From positions 409,356,248 through 409,420,247 of the forward strand of contig CM057347.1 of NCBI GenBank assembly GCA_030015575.1: DNA of 64,000 nt, in the 5' to 3' direction. The notes below the pieces were generated by a model that was given only the letters and a program-made list of their open reading frames with translations, did no database searches and had not been told where the DNA came from. This document shows positions 10,069-19,810 of this stretch, in pieces. Made by a program: the position numbers and the translations under genes. This stretch comes from Agapanthus africanus. Its lineage: Eukaryota > Streptophyta > Magnoliopsida > Asparagales > Amaryllidaceae. Numbering within the stretch: the stretch's first letter is position 1; each line of letters begins with the position of its first letter.

Positions 10069-10490
10069 ACGGTATGTCCATAAACAAAATGGGCACGGAT
10101 GAAAACCCGAAAGGGCTCCATGAATAAAAACAGCAGGGCTACCGGCGAGTGTTTGTGAAAACCCGAGAGGGCGCGACCTCGTTATATAAAAAGAATTAAA
10201 AAAAAGAATAAAAAACGGTATGTCCATAAGCAAAATGGGCACGGATGAAAATCCGAAAGGGCTCCGTGAGTAAAAACAGTAGGGCTACCGGCGAGTGTTT
10301 GTGAAAACCCGAAAGGGCGCGACCTCGTTATATAAAAAGAATATAAAAAAAAAGAAGAAAAAAAATAATAACGGTATGTCCATAAGCAAAATGGGCACGG
10401 ATGAAAACCTGAAAGGGCTCAGTGAGTAAAAACAGCCGGACTACCGGCGAGTGAGTGTGAAAACCCGAAAAAGCGCAGCCTCATTAAAAA
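10069..10490. repeat. Tandem repeat, about 146-156-bp unit, 3 copies
   Basis: CGGTATGTCCATAA starts copies near 10069, 10215 and 10371. Each holds ATGGGCACGGATGAAAA, then CCGAAAGGGCTC, and ends in an A-rich run of differing length. The A-run length accounts for the difference in unit size. Confidence 0.85.
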
Positions 10491-10492
10491 AA

Positions 10493-10690
10493 ACACTTAC
10501 ATGGTCCTCTCGACCTTGTAAGGAGAAACCACCTGCGTGAGATCCTTACGACTCACAAGGGAGCAACACACTTAGGGATCCTCACGGTTCCTAAGGAGAA
10601 ATTACACTTGCGAGATCCTCACGACTCGTAAGGAGAACTCTCTTATGGGACCCTCACGGCTCATAAGATTTGAAAGTCTTAAGTTACAGA
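10493..10690. repeat. Stem-loop array, internal copy 1 of element D
   Basis: Five units share the loop TCCTCWCGA or TCCTTACGA, with changing paired stems: CTTACA/TGTAAG, GTGAG/CTCAC, CTTAGG/CCTAAG, CTTGCGAG/CTCGTAAG (with a G-U pair) and CTTATG/CATAAG. The layout matches the LTR arrays. Confidence 0.75.
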
Positions 10691-10845
10691 GACCTGAACC
10701 TGTTCTTAAGCAACCCCCACAACCTTCGATATTTCCTTACAAGCGGCTCGTTACTGACCCTTGTATGCAATCCATGGGCGCGAATAAATATTTCCCTAAC
10801 AAAGTCCCATCCGTGACTAGGGATATGTTCGCACGGTGAACAACC
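10691..10845. other. Spacer between the two internal stem-loop arrays
   Basis: It resembles the LTR sequence around 4700-4760 and 4440-4500 (AACCTGTTCTTAAGC, TGTATGCAATCCATGGGCG). The arrays plus flanks look like an internal duplication of an LTR segment. No coding sequence is seen. Confidence 0.45.
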
Positions 10846-11060
10846 CTTGTAAGTCCTCTCGACTTATAAGGAGAAAACCCTTTTGTAAGATCCTTACAAT
10901 TTACAGGGGAATATACACTTAGGAATCCTCACGATTCCTAAGGAGAAAACACACCTACAAGATCCTCACGACTCGCAGGGAGAAATACCTTTGTGAGACC
11001 CTTACGGCTCATGAAGTCAAAAGCCTTAGTCGACAGGATCCTAACCCTGTTTACTAAGCC
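10846..11060. repeat. Stem-loop array, internal copy 2 of element D
   Basis: The units include CTTGTAAG/CTTATAAG (G-U pair) at about 10848-10872, a perfect CTTAGGAAT/ATTCCTAAG near 10918-10942, and less perfect CCTACAAG/CTCGCAGG and CTTTGTGAG/CTCATGAAG stems. The loop core is again TCCTCACGA-like. Confidence 0.7.
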
Positions 11061-11640
11061 ACCTTTGTTCAACATCGACAGAGGCAAATAATGATTCACC
11101 CCAGGCAATATCCCAGTTGTAGCGATACTGATGCCTAAACTTGTATCAAATTCCAAGTCCTTTCATGGCAAATGATGATTCGCTCCTGGCAATATTCCAG
11201 TCGTAGCGATGCTGATGCTAAGATTGGCATCAGATTTCAAGTTCCACACTCGCGATAAAAAAAAATCAGCGAGACAAAAATGCATATGAAATAGCCGAAA
11301 TGATGGGGCAACTTGCAACGAAATCAGCAAGTAAAAATGTATGCATACAAAATAGCCGAAATGATTAGGCAACTCGCAATAAAAAGCAGCGAGTGAAAAT
11401 AAAATAAATAGCCGAAATGATTGGGCAACTCGCAATAAAAAGCAGCGAGTAAAAATAAAATACATAGCCGAAATGATTGGACAATCGCGACCTTCGCGAT
11501 ATAAAAGCTGAAATGATAGAGCATTGCGGAAAGAATTAAAAAAATGATGATGAAAGAATGAAACTTTTTGCCCTACAGGTGAGATCACATCGATCCCTAC
11601 ATACAATCCAGGGGTACAAACAAAGAGGGAACCATACCTT
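11061..11640. repeat. Short tandem repeats around AGCCGAAATGAT
   Basis: ATAGCCGAAATGAT and AACTCGCAATAAAAAGCAGCGAG recur about every 60 bases from 11285 to 11520, preceded by two copies of CAATATYCCAGTYGTAGCGATRCTGATGC near 11108 and 11190. No coding potential is seen. Confidence 0.7.
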
Positions 11641-13170
11641 CCCAACAGGCTCCATCAGAAAGCGAAGCCGAATCTCGACGGTTCATAAACAACCTAGAGA
11701 CAATCTCAACATTTGTCGCAATATTGCAGACACAATGTCAACAAATGAAGCAAAGGAAGATCTCTAGCTTCAGGATCTTGACGTCAACATCGACAACTTA
11801 GAGATCACCAACGGCGTTTCTCCGCACTCCAACCAGATGCAGACGTAACGTCAACAATCGACCTCAGAGTCGCAACGAAACGGAACCATGGCAAAGTCTC
11901 TAGTTCCAAATCTCAACGGCCACATTTGCAGCCTGGAGACCAACAACGGTGGGCCTCCTCATTCCAGCATGACACAGAGGTTACACCATCAAACGGAGCG
12001 ACGGCAAAACCCTAGCTTCACCTCAGCATTCGTCTCGATACAGCAGACGCAATGTCAACAACGGCGTTCCTTCGCAGTCCAGCAGGATGTAGATGCAACG
12101 TCAACAAGAGACCCCATGGTCAAAACAATGCGGAGTGACGGCAAAATCCCAACTCCACCTCAGCATTCGTCTCGTTACGGCAGACGCAATGTCAACAACG
12201 GCGTTCCTTCGCAGTCCAGTAGGATGTAGATGCAATGTCAACAAAAGACCCCATGGTCAGTAAAGCGGAGTGACGGCAGAATCCCAGCTCCACCTCAGCA
12301 TTCGTCTCAATACAACAGACGAGCTGTCAACAACAACGTTCTTCCTTCGACAGGATTCGGACGCGACAAAGCAAACGAAGCGAAGGCCAAATTCCTAGCT
12401 TCAAGGTCTTGACGGTAACTTATATAAAACCTGAAAGACCATCGGAGATCATCCCACATCAGCGCGGAGTGGTCATCACCTCGACGTTCGTCTCGATACA
12501 GCAGACGAGATGTCACGACAGCGTTCTTCCTCCAACAGGATTCGCACATGACAAAGCAAACGAAGCAAAGGCCAAATTCCTAGCTTCAGGGTCTTAACGG
12601 CAAGTCATATAAAGCCTGAAAGACAATCGGAGATCATCTCGCACCAGTGCGGAGTGGTCACCACTTCGACGTTCGTCTCGATACAACAGACGCAACATCA
12701 CCAAAAGGAGCCACGGCAAAATCCCTAGTTCCAAACCTCGATGGTTCACCAGTAACCTAGAGACAACCACGACATTTGTCTCAATACAACGGATGCAATG
12801 CAAGCAAACAAAGCGAAGGCCAAATTCCTAGCTTCAACGTCTTAACGGCAAGTCATATAAAGCCTGAAAGACAATCGGAGATCATCTCGCACCAAGGCGG
12901 AGTGGTCACCACCTCGACGTTCGTCTCGATACAGCAGACGCAACATCACCAAAAGGAGCCACGGCAAAATCCCTAATTCTAAACCTCGACGGTTCACCAG
13001 CAACCTAGAGACAACCGTGACATTCGTCTTAATACAGAGGACGCAATGCCAGCAAACGAAGCAAAGGCTAAATTCCTAGCTTCAGGGTCTTAACGGCAAG
13101 TCATATAAAGCCTGAAAGACTATCGGAGATCATCCCACACCAGCGCGGAGTGGTTATGACTCATCGGGGC
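11641..13170. repeat. Nested tandem repeats, about 245-bp higher-order unit
   Basis: TTCGTCTCGATACAGCAGACG and related forms repeat throughout. From about 12560 to 13170 a unit of roughly 245 bases (AGCTTCAGGGTCTTAACGGC, then TATAAAGCCTGAAAGAC) occurs about three times. From 11990 to 12560 shorter variants occur. The many short ORFs here are products of the repeat. Confidence 0.8.
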
Positions 13171-13519
13171 TCTCCAAAATGAGCTTAACCTCAAGTAAAA
13201 AGCTGCATCGCAAAATTCCTAATGCTTGCTCTTCCGACGGTCAAACTGCATAGGAGGATTGCTTGAAGACGTCTTGTCCAGCCCCAGAAGGGATCGGAGA
13301 CACGACAATCGCAAGGCTGCTCGAACAGCAAGATTGCCTATCGTGGAATATATCAGCCAACGCGACGGTACGACGGACAAAATCCTAGTACCACAGACCC
13401 TAACGGACCTTTGTCGTAAAGAGCAGAGGTTAACTGTGACGTTAGGACATCCTTGCAAGAACTTCTCGATTCGTCTCGACTCGTAAGGCAAAGCCTTAGG
13501 CAGCGGGGATTAAAAAACA
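13171..13519. other. Segment before D's 3' LTR
   Basis: Unique-looking sequence ends in AGCGGGGATTAAAAAACA just before the LTR. That is a weak purine-rich tract in the PPT position. No gene is seen. Confidence 0.4.
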
Positions 13520-16345
13520 TGTTTCCTAAGCACTGGGACCCTGCAAATCGGTTCAAAACGGTCTCTTGCATATTATCCACGGGTCACACTCTCCAAAGTC
13601 GAATCTCGACAAGGAGGGAACAACCGCTTACGGGTCCTCTCGACTCGTAAGAGGGAAAATTCTCTTATAAGATCCTTACGACTTATAAGAGAAAACACAC
13701 TTAGGAGTCCTCACGACCCCTAAGGAGAAAATACACCTACGAGATCCTCTCGATCCGTAGGGAGAAAAGTCTTTGTGAGACCCTCACGGCTCGTAAAGTT
13801 GAAAAGTCTTAGGCTACAAGGACCCTAAACTTGTCTCCTAAGCCCTCAATTTCATGGCTACTCATTACTTTGCACTACTTCACCCACGTACATACTTACG
13901 TGGGCAAAGTAGTGGAGGGCATTTGTTCCCGCCAAAATTTTGGCTCAAAACCCGCTCCTTATAAAATAATAACAATAAAAGAAAATAAATAAATAAATAA
14001 ATAACTAATAATAATAATAAAGGAGAAAATCTCCCTTCCAGAGCAAAGCTCTGTTCAAATCCCAAGGCGGGAAATGAAGCAACGTTTCTGTTTCCCCCAA
14101 TCAGAGCAAGACTCTGTTTTAAAAAAGATAATAAAATTCAAATTTTAAAATAAAGAAGCAACGCTTCAGTTGACTTGCGCTCTGCACTGGCGCAAGTGCG
14201 CTTGCGCCAGCTGTGCCAGCATTTTAACAGAAAAATTCTGGAAAAATCTTTCTCAATCTTGTTAAAAACAAGAAGATTGCCTTCTGTAAAACAGAAGCCC
14301 TAGAATCAAAGATCCAACGGTGGGGAAATTTCCCCAAATCAATCAGAGAAAGATCTCTGTAACTAACCTAACAAACTAATTGGCACTATATAAAGGCCCC
14401 TAGACTCCAAGTCTAAAACACACAGAGAACAGATAAAGAAAAAAATAGAGAGAGAGAGAAACAGAGACCTCCTCTAAAACTTTGAGAAGAATTCAGAGAA
14501 AAAGAAAAAAGGTAAAACCTTTGGAAAAAAGAAGAAGTTCTTCTTAAAAGATCAAAGATCTAAGAACAAGATCAAGATCTTCAATAAAAAAAATAATAAA
14601 AAAGAAGTAATTTACTTCTGTATAAAGGCATTGCCTTTTGATGAACCACTGGTTCTTGAGATTTGAGGTAGAACCTCTCTGGAAACAAGAAAAATTTGTT
14701 CTCTTTGATCTAAATTTGATCAAGATACTGTACAGTGCCCTGCACTCATAATCTGCGCTGTTGCGCTCTTGGATTGGCGCAAGTCACCAGAGCGCGCCAC
14801 GTACCAGCAGCGCACTGGCGCAGCGCACTGCGCTAATAGACTTGCGCTCAGCAGAGCGCGCCACGTGTCAGCAGCGCACTGCGCTAATAGACTTGCGCTC
14901 AGCATAGCGCGCCACGTGTCAGCAGCGCACTAGCGCGGCGCACTGCGCTTGCGCTCACCAGAGCGTGACACGTGTCACCTCCACATGAATTTGCGCCTTG
15001 CGCTCCTCAATTGGCGCAATGCGCCTGACAAGCCACGTGGGGCACTGTCAAAACATTTAATGCAGCGCATTATTAAAGGGCAAAGCCCAATTAAGAGGTC
15101 CAATGGACCAAAATAAATGCTCTGCATTATTAAAGAAAGGGGCAGAGCCCAAGCAAAGGCCTAACAGGCCAAATGAAATGTTAATCATTTTCAAATGGAC
15201 TTAACCCAATTCTGGCCGTAAGTCCTCAAATTAAATTGAACTGAGCACAACTGCTCTCTCAAATCAATTCACATCCGGTTTAAGGGTACATCTCCGAACT
15301 CCTCTGATATTTGTCGTTGTAATCCTTCAACGTCGTCAGAGAGGTGACGGGTCCCGACAACCACACATTGATATAGACTAATGCGTCCTTAAACTCATGG
15401 ACTAATGCGTCCTTAAACCAATGTTCATCCCCAAATAGGAATGTTGGACCACCATGTCCCTAAACTAGAGCAATAGAGCCCCCAGATGCTCTTTTGTTGG
15501 ATCTAAACGATCCCGTAAAGTTGATCTTAGTCTGGAAATTAGACTAACGTATCCTTAACAAACGTTTAAGTTGATCTTAGCCTCAAATATGGCTAACGTA
15601 TCTTTAAACTAAAACCTTTGAACAGACCTTAGTCCCAAATTGGACTATAGATCTTCCAACCAACTTTGGTTCAAGGGTACATCTCTGAACTGCTCTGATA
15701 TCTGTCGTTGTAAACCTTCAACGTCGTCAGAGAGGTGACGGGTCCCGACGGCCATACATGCAATGGACCACTATATCCCTAAACTGGAACAATAGAGCCC
15801 CCAAATGCTCTTTTGTTGGATCTAAACGATCCCGTTAAGTTGATCTTAGTCTGGAAATTAGACTAACGTATCTTTAACAAACGTTTAAGTTGATCTTAGC
15901 CTCAAATATGGCTAACGTATCCTTAAACATAAAACCCCAAACCCAATTCTAAGAAAATATGGATTTGGACTAATCCACGTCCTACGGGCGATGACATAAA
16001 TTAGTCTCCGTATACAATCCACGGGCAACCACAAACAAAACAAACACCCACGACACGAAGTGAACATATGGAGAATGGAAAAAGTTGTTACCGTGATGCG
16101 GTAGCGTAATTAACTGCAGGGGCTTGCGCCTGCAGGGAAGAGCGTCCCCACAATCAAAAACCTCTCAGACGAGGGGGAATCTGACGAAGTCTGCTACATC
16201 GGCCGCATCCGTCTAAACCTCCGATACACGGTGCCATAAATCAACTTGGTATCTTCGGAGAGGTGGACGGATAAAACCAAATAGCATCTGCCCCGTATCA
16301 CAGGCCTAGACAGCCTATGTCTTGGCCGCCATTCGGGGGGGAACA
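13520..16345 (+). repeat. Element D, 3' LTR
   Basis: It matches 4409-7246. It lacks the roughly 55-base G-box stretch found in the 5' LTR and has an extra GCGC repeat near 14840-14930. It repeats the stem-loop array (13626-13850), TATATAAA (14387-14394) and the doubled block. The ends are TGTTTCC and GGGGGAACA. Confidence 0.85.
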
Positions 16346-16735
16346 GGGCCACTGTGGGTGTTTACTACCCCGTCGATACCCTCTCCTACCGGTGCTTATT
16401 TATGCGATATGGAGGTCTTCCCCGGGTCTTTATAAGGCCTTCTCCCCACAGGCAATAGAGGAGGCGTTTGACAAGATGCACACGGCCCATGAGCTGGGTC
16501 TGATCTCGAAGAGCAGGAGGGATCGTTCAACGGATATTCTTCTCGAATGTTTCTAGCAGAGCTTGGTTGTGGCGTCGTGTTCGGCGGCGGGAGTCCCCGG
16601 TGAATCCGTAGCTTCTAGGGTCCATGGATACCGACAGAGGGAGCGGGCGGAGGCTACTTGGGCTCGGCTGGAGGAGCTCTCTTCTGAGTATAATCGTCAA
16701 TGTTTTCTTAATCTACTTCCCTTTTTGTTGTAATA
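16346..16735 (+). pseudogene. 3' part of a second opposite-strand gene (gypsy-type transposase-associated)
   Basis: A short reading frame (to TAG at 16554-16556) reads AIEEAFDKMHTAHELGLI and continues in pieces with REREEATWARLEELSSEYNRQ, a charged helical tail. It is followed by a T-rich 3' flank like that of the first copy. The gene body before it is missing and element D lies there instead. Homology to the first copy is weak, so the call rests on position, orientation and tail type. Confidence 0.4.
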
Positions 16736-17217
16736 GTTAGGGATTATATGCTTTTTCATTTGCTCTGTAAGGCTGAGGAGCCGAGAATACCTCCTAATAA
16801 ATTCTTAAAATATTTTTTGGCTTAAAGACCTTTCTTTGCCCGTGATTACAGAACATCGAACCTCCTTTTTTGTTTTTTGAAGCGTAGGTGGACCGGTGCT
16901 TTTCCTCTACCCCTTACCTCAGAGCCGAGGTAGGGAGGGCAGAGATAGACTTAGGTCGGCTGATCTTTAAGCGTGCCTGGGTACTTGTCCTGGGACACCT
17001 TCACTGCTTTTGAGTAGGGCTTGAGAAAGCCCGTGGCCGGATGCTATAGGGTCCGTATTTTGTCGGGTAGGAGAGTGCCCGTTTTGAGTGAGTGCGGTAG
17101 ATAGGAGACTATCCGCCGGCCTTTGAGCGGAGCAGGAATCTACTTGCGTGAGAGCCTAGCTTAGAAACTTCAGTCGACAGAAAAAGGAATTTTATTACTC
17201 GAAAGGGTACAAGTTCA
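16736..17217. other. Spacer between opposite-strand gene and integrase
   Basis: It includes AATAAATTCTTAAAAT (possible polyadenylation signal for the plus-strand gene) and a CCTTACCTCAGAGCCGAGG segment like the 78-bp repeat of 3290-3720. No coding sequence is seen. Confidence 0.4.
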
Positions 17218-17971
17218 TATGTACAACTTAAGCTTTTCGGTGTTATATGGCCGAGGAAAATCACGCCCCCAGGAATCCTGTAGACGGTAGGCTCCGCCGG
17301 GCAATGTCTCTGTCACAGGGAATGGCCCGTCCCACTTCGGGGAGAACTTGTGTAGCCTTCCTTGGTCCACAAATTTGTTTCGACGTAGGACTAAGTCTCC
17401 TGTCTTGAAAGCTCGATATTTAATTCGGGCGTTGTAGTAGCGGCGATCTGCTGCAGATATGCGGCTATCCTAATTTGCGCCCGATCTCTTTTCTCCAATA
17501 AGATGTCTAGGTTGCTTCGAAGCGCTAAGATGTTAGCCTCGTCGTCGAAGTGCTCGACTCGATAACTGGGCAAGTCGATTTCCGTGGGGACTATTGCCTC
17601 GGTGCCGTAACAGAGGCTAAACGGGGTTTCCCCAGTAGGTGTTTTTCTCGACGTTCGCAACGCCCACAATACCCGAGGCAGTTCCTCGACCCAGCTGCCC
17701 TGTCTTCCCTCCAGGTGGGCTCTGAGCCCACGGATGACGCCTCGGTTTGCTATTTCGGTTTGCCCGTTGTATTGGGGATGCGCGACCGTGGAGAACTTCA
17801 TTAATATGTGACAGTCGTAGCAAAATTCTCTAACTTTTTCATTTTCGAAGTTGATTTCGTGGTCGGTGATGATGCACCTCAGGATTCCGAATCAGGAGAT
17901 TATGTTATTTTGCAGGAATTTTATCGTAGAGGTGGCATCCGGTTTTCTGATCGGCACGGCTTCATTCCATT
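17218..17971 (-). pseudogene. Tat-like Gypsy integrase, C-terminal half, broken
   Basis: On the minus strand, 17971-17391 encodes the end of the integrase core: IITDHE around the second catalytic Asp, then STVAHPQYNGQTEIANRG, with Glu in the usual final catalytic position, then PFSLCYGTEAIVPTEI. TGA at 17892-17894 interrupts the core. Near 17445 a frameshift moves to another frame, where NARIKYRAFKTGDLVLRR and KWDGPFPVTETLPGGAYRLQ give the GPY/F-like C-terminal domain, ending near 17218. The protein would join element DNA to the host genome. The N-terminal zinc domain and first Asp are absent because the sequence switches to Athila gag at about 17968-17973. Confidence 0.8.
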
Positions 17972-18632
17972 TCTCGATACCGTGGTGAGAGCACTGAACA
18001 AGAAGGTCCTTAAATCTTTCGAAATACTTCCAAAAGGGTTCGGAAGGAAGCTGGGAAAATTGATTAATTTCATTTCGAATTCATGCTGTCTTGTGGTGTG
18101 GGTAAATTTTTTTTAGAAAATCCTTAACAAACTCTTCCCAATTTTTTATAGAATGTGATGCGGTGCTATACAGCCACTTTTCAGCTAGGTCACATAAAGT
18201 GAATGGAATGACACGCAGCCTTATAGTATCATCGGAAAGTTGGGTGGTCTTCATCATTGCGCAAATATTCTGGAATTTGTTAATGAAGATGTAGGCATCT
18301 TCGGATTCCAGCCCGTGAAATTTGGGCAACATATTGATGAAGTGGGGTTTAATTTCGAAGTTATCCCCATTAGCCGGTGGAAGTGAAAGACAAGTGGGAA
18401 GTGCGGTGCGGGTTGGATAGAAAAGATTCTGGAGCGCGATTCGTTGGGGCGCTTCAACAGGAGGTAAAGGATTGTTAGGATTGAATCCCGACATCTCTTT
18501 AGAAGGTGGTGAATTTGAAGATGAAGGTAAAGAAGTGGATGGAATTTCGACTTCGGAGTCGAAAGCGTCGTCAGTAGAAACTAACGAGATACGGACTAAA
18601 CGGGCGCTAGTGTCCTTAGTCCAACCGGACAT
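17972..18632 (-). pseudogene. Athila-like gag, truncated and fused to integrase
   Basis: The minus-strand frame from MSGWTKDTSARLVRIS at 18632 has a Ser/Pro-rich head. The capsid-like region follows: FEIKPHFINMLPKFHGLES, DDTIRLRVIPFTLCDLAEKW and KNWEEFVKDFLKKIYP. This matches Athila-lineage gag. TAG at 18081-18083 interrupts it. The same frame continues through FERFKDLLVQCSHHGIEKW and then switches to Tat integrase at the Lys-Trp codons (17968-17973). The rest of gag, protease, RT and RNase H are missing. Confidence 0.75.
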
Positions 18633-19784
18633 ACACTAACGAGGTGTAGTGTAGTCAAAAAGTAGAAGGTGGGGGTAAGAAAACGTCAATGTAGAAAATG
18701 TGGGTGAAAGTTGGGTGCAATGGATTTCTAGCGACAAAATGGCAAGTTTTTGTAAATTTTTTTGTTATGTAGGTTTTTTTTTATAAAGATCTTTGCAAAA
18801 GATTTTATACGGAACTACGACATACTTTCAAACAATCACAATATAAGCATGCACAATCAAACCTAGAGCTAGGGTCTTCTAAGTCAACTAGACTGCTCCT
18901 AACTGGTCTAAAGGGCAAGTTGTGAGATATCTCTTGAATCACCTCTTCACCGCCAATTGTGGCCAGGTAAGCACAAGTAAAGAAAGAAGGGATCCACACA
19001 CGAATCACCGTGAAACGGGCCTTTTAAAATTACCTTTCCCACTTGTCTAGCCTAGGCACCACAAAGTCAGGTTTAGATAAACGACCGATTGCCCACAACC
19101 TTCCTTTGTCCTAATGAGCGCGACAGTCCTTATTGGCTGAGTCTAAATATTTTTTAATTAACTCGAGGGTTGATGCAAAATGCTTTTTATGATTTTTGGG
19201 GTCCTAGGAAGGGTAATGAAATCCCCACCCAATCTGGATTGGTGTTATAGCCCCTTAAAAGTTCGTTTTAAAAATGCAAAGCAGTAAACACAAAAAAAAT
19301 CCAAAACACTTGCCAAATTTTTTTTATTGCGGCGCAAAGAATCCTGCACAATATTGATTTATTGGAAAGGGGAAAGAAGTTTTTGCGCAAAGAACCCTAC
19401 AGGAAAATTTTTCTAGAGGAGCACAGGGGGTTACAGAGGAGACAAGAAATACTCACAAGGTTTCTGAAGTGCTGACGTCAGCACGGGGCCGCGGATCCGC
19501 GGTCGAAAGCTTGATACTGCGGCGGTTCCACGGTCGAATGGTAGGTTCAGATCCTAAAAAATTTTGTTCTATACTGTTTTGATTCTCCTCTGTCGTTCAG
19601 ATATTCTGTTTGTTGATTTGTTCACTGGCTTTTTCCAGATCTGAATTTGTCCGTCTTCCTTTCCTGCAAAATGCACACAAAACCCTTCAAAAAATAACAA
19701 GATGATTTTTTTTTTGTCTTTTAATTTTTTATGATTTTTTCAATTTTTAACTAACCCGAAAGTACAAAAAGAAAATAACTACCG
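18633..19784 (-). other. Athila-like 5' leader
   Basis: This noncoding stretch lies between the primer site and the gag start on the minus strand. It holds a perfect 16-base palindrome GTGCTGACGTCAGCAC (19469-19484) and a GC-rich CCGCGG fold-back (19487-19536). No long ORF is seen on either strand. Confidence 0.6.
19487..19536 (-). other. GC-rich fold-back in the Athila leader
   Basis: CCGCGGATCCGCGG, itself a palindrome, is followed by GCGGCGGTTCCACGG after about 15 bases. The two arms pair imperfectly. It lies 268 bases past the primer site and parallels the fold-backs in the Copia leaders. Confidence 0.6.
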
Positions 19785-19804
19785 TTTCCCCTGCAACGGC
19801 GCCA
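19785..19804 (-). other. Primer binding site of the Athila-like element
   Basis: On the minus strand TGGCGCCGTTGCAGGGGAAA starts six bases after the LTR end. This is close to the classic Athila primer site (tRNA-Asp type). Confidence 0.8.
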
Positions 19805-19810
19805 TTTGAT

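Larger units (their letters stand above)
4409..16345 (+). mobile_element. Element D: gag-only non-autonomous Gypsy element (TR-GAG/LARD-like)
   Basis: Two direct repeats of about 2.83 kb (4409-7246 and 13520-16345) start TGTTTCCTAAG and end GGGGGAACA. After the left one comes a primer site TGGCACGCCCGGTGGGA. The internal 6.3 kb holds a decayed gag gene and then about 3.6 kb of tandem arrays and stem-loops, with no protease, RT or integrase. This fits non-autonomous gag-bearing elements of plant Gypsy (Tat-like) families. The flanking 5-mers AAACC and GGGCC do not match, so the ends may be rearranged. Proteins for mobility would have to come from a partner element. Confidence 0.85.

Noticed and set aside
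10493..11060. Possible CRISPR-like array
   Set aside because: The constant part is a short loop and the variable parts are self-complementary stems; the setting is a plant LTR element.
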